A stretch of 64,000 nucleotides of DNA, from NCBI RefSeq assembly GCF_030817595.1, contig NZ_JAUSZN010000001.1:2550001-2614000 (forward strand), in the 5' to 3' direction. Below are positions 9,459 to 18,194 of this stretch, piece by piece. Under the pieces are notes generated by a model, which worked only from the letters and a program-made list of their open reading frames with translations, had not been told where the DNA came from and did not search any database. A program made the position numbers and the translations under genes. The DNA is from Neobacillus niacini. Lineage in GTDB: Bacteria; Bacillota; Bacilli; Bacillales; Cytobacillaceae. Position 1 is the first letter of the stretch. The number at the start of each line of letters is the position of its first letter.

Positions 9459-10988
9459 TTATTTTTTAGTTTTTTTGTATAAGTCATTGATTTCTTTAAT
9501 ATAATCGTCTCCGCCAGTGCTACGCCATAATTTGATCGCATCTTTGAATCCGGCTTCATCAATTTGTCCAACAATAAACTTCGTACGCGCATCATTGATA
9601 ATATTGTCTAACTGCTGCCCTTTTTGAGCGTAAACTTCAGAAAGGAAAGATTCAGCTGGATTTGGAACAACAATTTTTTCATTTTCTTTCAGGATTACCT
9701 GCTCTTTTTCTCTTACAGGTGTCATTTCTGGTTTAATGAATCGGTCCTCAGGAATACCCATATGGAATTGGTTCAAATCAGTAAACTCATTAATAAGTGC
9801 TTGATCGTTGTTTGTAAGTAGAACTAATTTACCATCCTTAACTTCATAATGGCGGCCTTCTATACCGTTGTAAGCTAGTTTTTGTGACTCTTCTTCATTC
9901 ACTTTGTCTAAGAAAGTAAGTACTTGCTTTAGCTCTTTTTCTGTTTTTACACTTGATTTAGGGATAGCAAGCAAGCCTGAATATCCAGCTGTCGGCAGAG
10001 AACGAAGACCCTTTGGCCCTTCGACTGCACCTAAAATATCAATTGGTTCTTTTAATGAAGGATCTGCTTTTTTCAAGTCTTCATCTGCACGGCGCCCGCG
10101 GTCAAGTACGTCTACAATAACCCCCGCTTGTCCGTTTAATAATGGATCTCCCCATTTTTGCGGATCCATGACTGCAAAGTCTTCATTGATTAGTTTTTCA
10201 TCATACAATTTCTTGAAGAATTTTAATGCGTTCATATATTCGTCGCTCATGAAGTCAGGCTCAAGCTTGCCATTCTTTTCACCCCATTTATTTGGAGCAC
10301 CGAACCAAATTTGCATTATATCCCATGGGCCATTATATTTTGAAACAACCATTCCATATGTGTCATCCTTGCCATTACCATCCGGATCATTATGTGTGAA
10401 TGCCTTTAATACATTATAGAAATCATCAATGGTTTTTGGCGTTTCTAACCCTACATTATTTAACCAATCGCTGCGGAATGTTACCCCTAATCTTCCAAGT
10501 GGACGGGCACGATAAATACCGTAAGTTTTTCCATCTATTGCACTATTTTGCAGTGTAATTTCATTCGCTTTACTTAAATTTGGGTAATCCTTTAGATATG
10601 GTCCAAGCTCCCAGAATGCGCCATCACGAACAGCACTAACAAAACTAGGAATCTTAGAAGGGATCATCATGACATCTGGAAGGTCACCAGATGCTAATGT
10701 AATGTTTAACTTATCTTGATAGGCACTGTCTAATACCCAATTCATAGTAATATTCGTATTTGTAAACTTTTCTAATTCCTTTAAAACGGGGCTGTCATCA
10801 GATGGTGGATCTGGTGTATACGCCGTTGTCATAATTCTAATCTCATTTTTTGAGTCTTTTTCATCTTTACTCTTACTTCTAGAAGTTTCGGAATCACTGC
10901 ATGCAGCTAATGAAAATAATAAAGCGGCAGAAATAGCGGGAATGGCAACTTTTTTACCAAATAACCTTTTCTTTATTCTTTTTTTCAT
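9459..10988 (-). CDS. Oligosaccharide-binding lipoprotein of ABC importer (LplA/YtcQ type)
   Basis: Extracellular solute-binding lipoprotein of 509 aa. A lysine/arginine-rich N-terminus and hydrophobic stretch end in the lipobox LAAC with the lipidated C30. The rest fits the large SBP_bac_1 proteins of the LplA/YtcQ group (about 500 aa). GGGGG lies before the ATG. As first gene of the importer operon it captures substrate for the two permeases downstream. The promoter region holds a cre-like site and one of the recurring AC(A/T)TTTTTTGTA motifs. RG-I oligosaccharide specificity is inferred from the neighbouring lyases. Confidence 0.9.
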   Translation of the reverse strand: MKKRIKKRLFGKKVAIPAISAALLFSLAACSDSETSRSKSKDEKDSKNEIRIMTTAYTPDPPSDDSPVLKELEKFTNTNITMNWVLDSAYQDKLNITLASGDLPDVMMIPSKIPSFVSAVRDGAFWELGPYLKDYPNLSKANEITLQNSAIDGKTYGIYRARPLGRLGVTFRSDWLNNVGLETPKTIDDFYNVLKAFTHNDPDGNGKDDTYGMVVSKYNGPWDIMQIWFGAPNKWGEKNGKLEPDFMSDEYMNALKFFKKLYDEKLINEDFAVMDPQKWGDPLLNGQAGVIVDVLDRGRRADEDLKKADPSLKEPIDILGAVEGPKGLRSLPTAGYSGLLAIPKSSVKTEKELKQVLTFLDKVNEEESQKLAYNGIEGRHYEVKDGKLVLLTNNDQALINEFTDLNQFHMGIPEDRFIKPEMTPVREKEQVILKENEKIVVPNPAESFLSEVYAQKGQQLDNIINDARTKFIVGQIDEAGFKDAIKLWRSTGGDDYIKEINDLYKKTKK

Positions 10989-11083
10989 TTTTTTACCCCC
11001 ATTATTATGTTTATACAGTTTTACATCTTGTTCAGCTCATTCACCATTCGGGTTTGAGTTAATGAATAACTTTCTAACCAAAA

Positions 11084-11098
11084 TGTAAACCGCTTTCA
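11084..11098 (-). promoter_or_regulatory. cre-like site upstream of the binding-protein gene
   Basis: TGAAAGCGGTTTACA on the minus strand, about 100 bp upstream of the start. It resembles a CcpA box, but the spacing between its halves is one base longer than the usual 14-bp form, so the match is imperfect. Confidence 0.35.
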
Positions 11099-11112
11099 CT
11101 TTTCTGACAATT

Positions 11113-11126
11113 ACATTTTTTTGTAC
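11113..11126 (-). promoter_or_regulatory. Candidate AraC-regulator operator upstream of the binding-protein gene
   Basis: ACATTTTTTTGTAC on the + strand, 125-138 bp upstream of the lipoprotein start. It is a member of the recurring motif set of this locus. Assignment to YesN or YesS is inference. Confidence 0.35.
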
Positions 11127-11164
11127 CTGAGAAAACCTTGATTTCATCAAGTTCCTACCCTATT

Positions 11165-13747
11165 TCAACACTTTATTGTCGAATTAATACTTTCTTGAAC
11201 ATCCTGATTTGACAGGTACTCACCGATTAATTCCAATGAAACAATAGTGTTCAGACACCATTGTGAGGTTGTATTGGTTGTAATGCTTGGAATTTCGGTT
11301 ATTTCCCTCCACGTGCTAATTTCCTCCATTTTAATTGGCAGCACCATTTGACTTATTTCCTCATTTAGCAATAAACTCCATGCTTTTTCAGCAAGCTTTG
11401 CATCTTTTTTCTTTGCTGCAGCATAAGCTACCATTCCTGAAGCAAGCATTGGCAGACTAAATAATTTATCATGCAAAATTCCATTACTTCTGTTCAACTT
11501 TTCTTCATTGCTTAGAACATAGAATTCACCAAATTCAGCGAGCATGTCTTCCCATTCTTTGTCTTCAAGAATCTCTGCTATTTCCATCCACGCCTGCGGT
11601 CCGCCGAATGCAACTACCATATGATACCCGCCTTCATTCCCGTCACCCATATGCTTTAGTGTACTTGTATCTGGATCGTAGCCAAATGTCGGCCCGGATA
11701 ATAAACGGAATGGAAGCTTTTTTAATGTTTCAATACCAGAAACGATTTTGTCTTTATACTCGCCATTTTCTGTTCGCTCCCACTCTGAGAGCCAATTCGA
11801 ACAAAAGGCTGCCCAATCTGGACCCACTCTCGCATGACTCTTAAACTGCTCCGTTGTATAAAACTCTCTCATAGGATCCAAGTTCAATAAAGCCTTATCA
11901 GCATCTCTAACTTCCGTTAATAAGTCTCTTGTTCTTTCGTCCGTCGTTAAAAAGTAGTAAAACTTATGAAGACCTGCCATACTAACTCTTGCTTCCTTAC
12001 AACCACAGCCCCAATGACTGACATTATGCCTGGACCCTAATCCTCTATATTCACCAAAATGATAGCAATCCACTTCACTTGTATGCCTGGTCATCGCCTC
12101 TGCCATGGTAAATACATCTTCTCTGCCTGAGCGCAGGAATTTGTACCACAGCCAAATATTCGGAACAAGCTCTGTATTTTGCCACGCAAATCCCCCTAAA
12201 TCATAGCGCCATTGATGACGAACTGGGTCGTATGTATGCATGACATCACCATAATTCCAAAAACCATACCATCTACGCTGTTCGATTTCTTTTTTATAAA
12301 AATTAAATGCTTCATCCAGTTGGTCCTCGATGGTTGCTTTCATCGGCGTACTTCGATCCGGCAAACTCCAAACTCCTAAAGATTTCGTGCCGTAATAATA
12401 CTCTGGTTCACAAACTAACAATAATGGTGCCTGGCACTCATCACTTTTGCATACTAACATTTGATTTGTCGGTGTTTCGGTATAAAAGTGAAAAAACAGC
12501 TCACTGGTGTTTGCAATCCCCGCCGGGTCCGCTCTCAATTCATCAAATCCTTCATAGGCGGAAACAACATGTGTTTCTTTGGTGTAATGGCGTAAATCCA
12601 TTGCTTCTGCGTCTGGTGACCAGAAATAAACTTTGAGTACTGCACGATCTTGACTTAAATCGTTAACTTCCAGTGATGAAGGAAACTTCTGCCAAAGGTT
12701 CTTTAAACCAATCGCAACACCACTGTCCGTACCGCCCACATACATTAATCCTTTTGCTCTCTTACCATGCGTTGACTCTACCCAGGAGTGCTCTTCATTT
12801 GTTCGTTTAACAATGCGATAATGGTCAGAAGAATCCTGAGAGATTTTGAAATCATTCCAGATTGCATTTTGTTCAGCATGCTCTAGGATGGCAGCATGAT
12901 TTTCAGTAAGAGTGACCACTTCTCCGTTAATCTGTTTTTCATATAATCCGCCTGCATTTCGGTGCCTTCTTGTCAGTAATAACTGTGACGGCTCAGAATA
13001 AATCCCAGAATCACCTGTAAATCGCACATTCCGATTATATGGTTTCCCCGATAACGGCACACATAGTTCAAGTCCTACGCCTTTAATAAAGTCTTCATTG
13101 GGATTTCCATCATAAAAGAGTGTATGGACAGCACAAATAGATGAAGTATCACGGTAAAAATAAAGCCTTAAAACAAACGGCAGTAATGGCTCTTTTCCAA
13201 ATACGTTTTGATGATTTCCTTCAATTTTAATTACACTTCTTAATGGTCCTTTTTGTTCAATCCTTACACTCTTAATCTCACTTTGCAGTGGTTCTTCCCT
13301 GGCAATTTTTATTCCATTCTCTTTACTGCGTGACTCTCTTAATGCTATTAATCTGCCATTTTCACTGATTGTTTTTGTCCCTATTCTTACGTTTTTGATA
13401 ATAGTGCTGCCTTGTTTGTTTATGGTCACGCTAATTTCACCAGTATCAATTTCAATTGTTTTATCTGTTTCGTTAGCCATTAACGTGCTGCTGTTATCCT
13501 GCTTCTCGTTATTGATACTAAGTTCATAGCTATCACTTTTTTCTTCCAAAACCGCAGCATGTCCAGTCCACTTAACACTTCCATCAGGCCAATAGGCCAT
13601 TGGCCAGTTTTGTATAGGAATCTCTAGCCCGCTGCTATCCTGTAGAGTAAGCAATTGGTTTCGATCAAGTTCTCCCTTTTTCCATGGAACGCCCCATGAA
13701 ACCCCTGCTTTTTCAGATGGCTTTTTGTTTAACCATTTTAATTTCAT
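11165..13747 (-). CDS. yetA: YetA-like pectin-locus protein
   Basis: Protein of 860 aa similar in length and sequence character to B. subtilis YetA (about 857 aa), found next to lplABCD there. The N-terminal half looks beta-rich (a RIFT-barrel-type region beginning KAGVSWGVPWKKGEL). The C-terminal half has alpha/alpha-barrel character with W/Y-rich helices such as RRWYGFWNYGDVMHTYDP. There is no signal peptide, so it should act inside the cell on imported oligomers. AGGAGG precedes the ATG, and it follows the PL22 gene by 11 bp, so they share an operon. The enzymatic reaction is not established to my knowledge; the fold suggests a glycoside hydrolase or lyase. Confidence 0.8.
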   Translation of the reverse strand: MKLKWLNKKPSEKAGVSWGVPWKKGELDRNQLLTLQDSSGLEIPIQNWPMAYWPDGSVKWTGHAAVLEEKSDSYELSINNEKQDNSSTLMANETDKTIEIDTGEISVTINKQGSTIIKNVRIGTKTISENGRLIALRESRSKENGIKIAREEPLQSEIKSVRIEQKGPLRSVIKIEGNHQNVFGKEPLLPFVLRLYFYRDTSSICAVHTLFYDGNPNEDFIKGVGLELCVPLSGKPYNRNVRFTGDSGIYSEPSQLLLTRRHRNAGGLYEKQINGEVVTLTENHAAILEHAEQNAIWNDFKISQDSSDHYRIVKRTNEEHSWVESTHGKRAKGLMYVGGTDSGVAIGLKNLWQKFPSSLEVNDLSQDRAVLKVYFWSPDAEAMDLRHYTKETHVVSAYEGFDELRADPAGIANTSELFFHFYTETPTNQMLVCKSDECQAPLLLVCEPEYYYGTKSLGVWSLPDRSTPMKATIEDQLDEAFNFYKKEIEQRRWYGFWNYGDVMHTYDPVRHQWRYDLGGFAWQNTELVPNIWLWYKFLRSGREDVFTMAEAMTRHTSEVDCYHFGEYRGLGSRHNVSHWGCGCKEARVSMAGLHKFYYFLTTDERTRDLLTEVRDADKALLNLDPMREFYTTEQFKSHARVGPDWAAFCSNWLSEWERTENGEYKDKIVSGIETLKKLPFRLLSGPTFGYDPDTSTLKHMGDGNEGGYHMVVAFGGPQAWMEIAEILEDKEWEDMLAEFGEFYVLSNEEKLNRSNGILHDKLFSLPMLASGMVAYAAAKKKDAKLAEKAWSLLLNEEISQMVLPIKMEEISTWREITEIPSITTNTTSQWCLNTIVSLELIGEYLSNQDVQESINSTIKC

Positions 13748-13758
13748 ATCTTATCCTC

Positions 13759-14955
13759 CTATTCTTTCACTAACTTTCCATCTATTAGTTGTGGCAGACT
13801 TTCAAATTCAGGAACGTCGACCACGTATATGTTGCCGTATCCATTACGATCGGAGGTGAACAACACTTGATTACCGTCATGGCTCAAACGTGGATGTACA
13901 TGGAGCTGTTGTACTTGGAAACTTCCTCGGTGCTTACATAAAATCCGCGGCCCATCCATTCCATCGCATGTTTTCTTCCACAAGAAAATACAATCCTGAT
14001 ACCTCTCACCATGGTAGGCGCTAGACTGCTGTCCGTCCCCCACAATTATCTCTGAATCATTCGAGTGAATGTGCATATTTTGATAGGGAAATTCAAACTC
14101 CTGCGTCTCGGAATTATCAAATTTTGTGTAACCGAGAAATTTACCATCTTTCCGATCTAGTGATTCAGTAAATCCGTGATAGCCAATATGAAGACCATCA
14201 CGATGCCAATATTCGTGACCGGCAAACTGGTTTGGTTCTCCTTCTCGTATCTTCCAAACCTCCCCAGTGTCGATATTCATTGCCCAAATTCTATGATCCA
14301 CCTTTTCCCACGGACCTTCATGGCAGAATGTAATCAGATGAGGCTGTGTTGGTGATGCATTCACATGGCCAATCCAGCGTTTTTCTTCATGAATCACTTT
14401 AGTTTCCCCTGTCTCAAAGGTTAGCAGACAAATCTGGCAATGTGGCCGTGCTGCTTCCGTTTCCTCAAAGCCTACATATCCACCCGAAAGATTACTTTGA
14501 ATAGTTTTAGATAAATCCTCTGAAAGACCGAAGCATAAATGCTTGCCATCTGCCGTACAACTAAGATTGCTAAAGTTATAACCTTCTGGCAGATTGAAGA
14601 TAATTCTTTCTTCCAGTGTATCTAGATTAATAGCTGTAATACTATTTGCTAATGTAAAGTAAGCTTCGTTTTTAGCGGGATTAATATAGGTTCCTTGAAT
14701 TCCCTTAGGCGTTTTTGGGTCAAGATCTGTTAGTTGTGTTAATTCGCCATTTGTTAGATCCAAACTATAGAGATTTGAAGCATTGTCCCGATCTGAACAA
14801 ATTAATAATTTTGTTCCATTGTCATACCATCCATCATTTGTAAAATATAGATGAAAGCTATGTGCCAGATAATCGGTTAATTGTGTAATCCTTGTACCTG
14901 AAATTGGATCAGTAAATTCATTAAACTCAGCTGGCCATTTTTTCCCTTTTCCCAT
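13759..14955 (-). CDS. ogl: Oligogalacturonate lyase, PL22
   Basis: Cytoplasmic beta-propeller lyase of 398 aa, the usual PL22 length (about 388). Oligogalacturonate lyases cleave short homogalacturonan oligomers by beta-elimination to unsaturated monomers. Family hallmarks are the opening DPISGTRITQLTDY, repeated blade motifs (NLYSLDLTNGELTQLTD), and the segments CHEGPWEKVDHRIW and FAGHEYWHRDGLHIGYHG. The latter supply conserved His residues of the metal site. GAGGAG precedes the ATG. It is first in a pair with the yetA-like gene. Its presence adds homogalacturonan processing to a locus otherwise devoted to RG-I. Confidence 0.87.
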   Translation of the reverse strand: MGKGKKWPAEFNEFTDPISGTRITQLTDYLAHSFHLYFTNDGWYDNGTKLLICSDRDNASNLYSLDLTNGELTQLTDLDPKTPKGIQGTYINPAKNEAYFTLANSITAINLDTLEERIIFNLPEGYNFSNLSCTADGKHLCFGLSEDLSKTIQSNLSGGYVGFEETEAARPHCQICLLTFETGETKVIHEEKRWIGHVNASPTQPHLITFCHEGPWEKVDHRIWAMNIDTGEVWKIREGEPNQFAGHEYWHRDGLHIGYHGFTESLDRKDGKFLGYTKFDNSETQEFEFPYQNMHIHSNDSEIIVGDGQQSSAYHGERYQDCIFLWKKTCDGMDGPRILCKHRGSFQVQQLHVHPRLSHDGNQVLFTSDRNGYGNIYVVDVPEFESLPQLIDGKLVKE

Positions 14956-15032
14956 CTACTACTCCTCATTTCTTTTAAATAATGATTTATCTATTACCTA
15001 CCTTAAATTCGTTCTTTATTTCCATCAATAAT

Positions 15033-15046
15033 ACATTTTTGCTTAC
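15033..15046 (-). promoter_or_regulatory. Candidate AraC-regulator operator upstream of the PL22 gene
   Basis: ACATTTTTGCTTAC on the + strand, 78-91 bp upstream of the PL22 start. A weaker member of the recurring motif set. Confidence 0.28.
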
Positions 15047-15072
15047 AGCCTTTATCAACAATTGAATTATTC

Positions 15073-15113
15073 TATAAAAAAAGACCATCACCTGAACTTA
15101 CAGATGATGGCCA
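15073..15113 (-). terminator. Terminator after rhaM
   Basis: Stem CCATCA/TGATGG with flanking pairs (15083-15090 with 15105-15112) plus an inner CTG/CAG. It is followed on the minus strand by seven T residues. It closes the GH115-yesX-yesY-yesZ-rhaM unit. Confidence 0.75.
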
Positions 15114-15149
15114 TTATTCACGTCTAGTTCATAGACTATATACCTTTTC

Positions 15150-15464
15150 CTACTCCAAATAAAATACTTGCTTTAATTCTGTTGAAACGGGGCTGTTATC
15201 CTCATTTGTTTCCATGATATCCTTCATATAGGCCCACCATTTCTGACAAATTTCAGTCTGCGACATCGCATTCCACTTTTCTTCACTCTCAATCTCTACA
15301 TAGGCAAATAAGTTATTTGTCTTAGAATCTAAGAAAATCGAATAATGATGTGCCCCATGGTTCTTTAATTCAACTTCCATTTCCGGCCATAATTCATCAT
15401 GGCGTTTTTTATATTCATCATGACAGCCTTCAAACACTTTCATTACAGATGCCTTTCGAATCAT
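15150..15464 (-). CDS. rhaM: L-rhamnose mutarotase
   Basis: Small cytoplasmic enzyme of 104 aa that interconverts alpha and beta anomers of L-rhamnose. The length equals that of characterised RhaM proteins. Y18 and H22 in [13 protein letters not shown] correspond to active-site residues of E. coli RhaM, and the C-terminal pattern [14 protein letters not shown] also fits. GGGAGG precedes the ATG. As last gene of a unit releasing rhamnose from RG-I, it links depolymerisation to rhamnose catabolism, whose isomerase and kinase genes are not in this window. Confidence 0.92.
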   Translation of the reverse strand: MIRKASVMKVFEGCHDEYKKRHDELWPEMEVELKNHGAHHYSIFLDSKTNNLFAYVEIESEEKWNAMSQTEICQKWWAYMKDIMETNEDNSPVSTELKQVFYLE

Positions 15465-15485
15465 ATCTATTTCCTCCCATTACCA

Positions 15486-17477
15486 TTACATTTGTTTGAA
15501 TTGAATTATTCTATATTCAAATTTACCAATCTCAAGCTTGCCGGCTTCAATAACCGTATTAGTCTGTAGATCTACTCCTTGCTGTTGAAGAGTAACACTT
15601 CCGCCATTTCCGTCCATATTGATGACGAACCAAACCGTAAAGTCTTCTCCCTGACGCGGTGCAACAATAGTCCCTTGGGTTACATCACTTCTTAATGTAA
15701 CATTGGCTTCCTCAGAATAGTGATGGACTAGTTTTTGCAGCAGCAAATCACCGCTCTCACCGATTGGCATAGACCCAAGCATTACAATTTTTCCTCCACC
15801 AAGCTTATGCTCTGTTATAAATGATTTCCCTTTAGCAAGACCCTCTTCTATCACACCTACAGAAGTATCGGAATTCGCCTCAAATACTGAACTCCACATT
15901 CCTAATGGTGCAGAGATATCAAATGCACGTCCTACAGTTCCGGAATCATCCATAGGGAATGTATATAGGACTTCAACACCTGCTGTTTTTTCAAGTTCTC
16001 CTAATGCACAGTCGGTATGGACGGTATGATTTTCTGTTCGTCCCCCTGTTAGTGGACCAACAATCCAAATTCCGCCCTTTTCAACAAACTCCCGCGCCCT
16101 GGCAATATATTCTGATGATAAATAGTGGATATATGGCGTAAATAATACCTTATAGCCCTCTAGGTCTGCACCTTCAGGAATCACATCACGATGGATACCC
16201 ATGTTTAAAATACGTTTGTAAAAATCAGTCACCAAACTTCGATGATTTAAATTACGATGTGATTCTGTTTTTAAGAATGCTTTTCCACGATCAGAGTACG
16301 TGATGGCCACTTCTGCCTGACTCGGTGCTGTCGATAAAACGATTGGTTCAATTTCATTTTTCAAATCTGCCACTTCTAACACATTTTCATAGCCAACAGT
16401 TGGTTTCCCCCAAGCACTCAGAACGCTGCCATGCGGCTGTTCACATCCGGCACGCTGCTGCCTCCAGAGCCAATAACAAAAAGCTTCTGCTCCTAATGCG
16501 TACGCCGCTGCTGCTTCAACCTTTAAATAACCATTAGGATGTGGTGCTGCATAGCTTGCCAGCGATGCAGCATAGGATGGACTTGTTTCCATTACCCAGA
16601 AACCTCTATCCTTTTTAAAGTTTCTCCACAAATCACTGTTGATTAAGTAAGCTGGGAAGTTCTCAATGGTTGCATATGTATCAAATGAAGCAAAATCAAG
16701 GTTTTTAAAAATTCTTTCGTTATCTACACTGAAAAAAACAGAGCTATTATGCGTAATGGGTGCACTTGAATATTTTCTGATGATCTCAGCTTGTCCATCA
16801 GAAAACTCTGCAATTTTCTCCATTGAAAATAATTGGTACATGGTATGCAGCGATGAATTGTGTAAAAATGGTGCTGGTCCTGGCTGTGGTACCTGATCAA
16901 AGCTATGATAATATTCGCTCCAAATTTTGGTTCCCCATGCTTCATTTAGGTTTTCTACTGTTTCGTAGCGCTGCTTTAACCAAACATGCCATAAATCTTT
17001 ACAGGTATGACACATACATTCGCTGACATGACATTTAAACTCATTATCGATTTGCCAGCCAATTACTCCAGGCAAACTTCCTACTTCTTTTGCAATATTT
17101 TCGGTTATCAGTGCTGCTCTTTCCCTAAAATAAGGATGGTTCGTACAGGCATGCTGCCTTGAACCATGCCCCATTACTTTCCCATCACGATCCACATACA
17201 TCCGCTCGGGATGACCGTGGGAGTACCAGATAGGTGGTGTAGGGGTTGGTGTACACATAACGGTTTCGATACCATTTTCATAAAGCTTGTTAATAATATT
17301 CTTAAAAAAGCTCAGAGCAAATTTTCCTTCTTCCGGCTCCATGGATGCCCAGGCAAATTCACCGATTCTGACGACATTGATACCAGTCTTTTTCATTTCT
17401 ATTATATCTTCTTCTATTACTCTTTCATCCCATAGCTCCGGGTAATATGCCGCACCATGATATAATTTTTTGCCCAT
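15486..17477 (-). CDS. yesZ: Beta-galactosidase, GH42 (YesZ-like)
   Basis: Intracellular GH42 enzyme of 663 aa, the same length as B. subtilis YesZ. The acid/base is E146 in WQIDNEF and the nucleophile E297 in WVMETSP. The zinc-binding cysteines of GH42 are present (C111 and the cluster CHVSECMCHTC at 149-159). The frame is open 20 codons further upstream, but that extension overlaps the preceding gene and lacks a ribosome binding site. The ATG at 17477 has AGAGGTGA at good spacing and starts 7 bp after the upstream stop. It probably removes galactose side chains from imported RG-I fragments. Confidence 0.92.
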   Translation of the reverse strand: MGKKLYHGAAYYPELWDERVIEEDIIEMKKTGINVVRIGEFAWASMEPEEGKFALSFFKNIINKLYENGIETVMCTPTPTPPIWYSHGHPERMYVDRDGKVMGHGSRQHACTNHPYFRERAALITENIAKEVGSLPGVIGWQIDNEFKCHVSECMCHTCKDLWHVWLKQRYETVENLNEAWGTKIWSEYYHSFDQVPQPGPAPFLHNSSLHTMYQLFSMEKIAEFSDGQAEIIRKYSSAPITHNSSVFFSVDNERIFKNLDFASFDTYATIENFPAYLINSDLWRNFKKDRGFWVMETSPSYAASLASYAAPHPNGYLKVEAAAAYALGAEAFCYWLWRQQRAGCEQPHGSVLSAWGKPTVGYENVLEVADLKNEIEPIVLSTAPSQAEVAITYSDRGKAFLKTESHRNLNHRSLVTDFYKRILNMGIHRDVIPEGADLEGYKVLFTPYIHYLSSEYIARAREFVEKGGIWIVGPLTGGRTENHTVHTDCALGELEKTAGVEVLYTFPMDDSGTVGRAFDISAPLGMWSSVFEANSDTSVGVIEEGLAKGKSFITEHKLGGGKIVMLGSMPIGESGDLLLQKLVHHYSEEANVTLRSDVTQGTIVAPRQGEDFTVWFVINMDGNGGSVTLQQQGVDLQTNTVIEAGKLEIGKFEYRIIQFKQM

Positions 17478-17484
17478 GCTACTT

Positions 17485-18180
17485 TCACCTCTTGTTGTTT
17501 GATTGTCTATTAAACGATCCCTTAATAAACGGGACAATGGGTAATTGTAATTCTTTTATTCCTTCTATTACTAGCTTTCCAACTTCCCTTGCTCCGTGTT
17601 CACAAAAGTGCGTATTATCCTCTATCCCATCTGGGTAATTTGGATGTTCATTTGCTTCAAACATAGTAAACAATTGTTTTGAACCCTCCGGACCCAATGA
17701 TTGATAAAGCTTTTCTGTTTTTTCCCAAAGATTAATGAGCTGGACGTCCATTCTCTCAGCAAGCTGTATCATAGCGCTTGGATAGTCTCCGAGTGTATTG
17801 ACTAACCGACCCTCTTCATCAAAATTTCTCCGGTGAACAGAAGTAACTAAAATGGGGGTAGCCCCTTTCTTCCTCGCCCCATTGACATATTCCGTCAAAT
17901 TAGCCTGATAAGTTGTATAGGGCTGGGTGCCAAAAGACTTTTGATCGTTATGGCCAAATTGGATAAACAGATAATCGTTTGGTTGAATAAATGCAAGGAT
18001 GGTATCTAAATATCCTTGTTCCATAAAGGTATTGGTACTTGCTCCACCTTTTGCAAAGTTGTGAACCTTAACTTCTTCGGTAAAAAAAGATTGAAACATT
18101 TGCCCCCAGCCTGCCATCGGTGCCTCATACCGCGGACAGCTTGCCACGGTAGAGTCACCTGCTAAGAAGATATTAATCAA
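17485..18180 (-). CDS. yesY: Rhamnogalacturonan acetylesterase, SGNH hydrolase (YesY-like)
   Basis: SGNH/GDSL esterase of 231 aa without signal peptide, hence cytoplasmic. Block I is AGDSTVAS with catalytic Ser, block III is QFGHNDQ, and the C-terminal DNTHFCEHG supplies the Asp-His pair. It resembles B. subtilis YesY. Such enzymes remove acetyl groups from galacturonate in RG-I oligomers so that lyases and hydrolases can proceed. The start is TTG, with GGAG upstream at good spacing. It lies between the yesX- and yesZ-like genes with gaps of 14 and 7 bp, so it is cotranscribed. It is a paralogue of the YesT-like gene at 27 kb. Confidence 0.88.
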   Translation of the reverse strand: MINIFLAGDSTVASCPRYEAPMAGWGQMFQSFFTEEVKVHNFAKGGASTNTFMEQGYLDTILAFIQPNDYLFIQFGHNDQKSFGTQPYTTYQANLTEYVNGARKKGATPILVTSVHRRNFDEEGRLVNTLGDYPSAMIQLAERMDVQLINLWEKTEKLYQSLGPEGSKQLFTMFEANEHPNYPDGIEDNTHFCEHGAREVGKLVIEGIKELQLPIVPFIKGSFNRQSNNKR

Positions 18181-18194
18181 TGATTATACACTCC

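Noticed and set aside
9225..9482. 85-codon open frame on the plus strand
   Set aside because: Spans the GC-rich palindromic repeat; composition comes from the repeat and no protein family is recognisable.
15486..17537. Longer start of the GH42 gene at 17537
   Set aside because: The extra 20 codons overlap the upstream esterase gene, whereas AGAGGTGA fits the ATG at 17477 and gives the family length.
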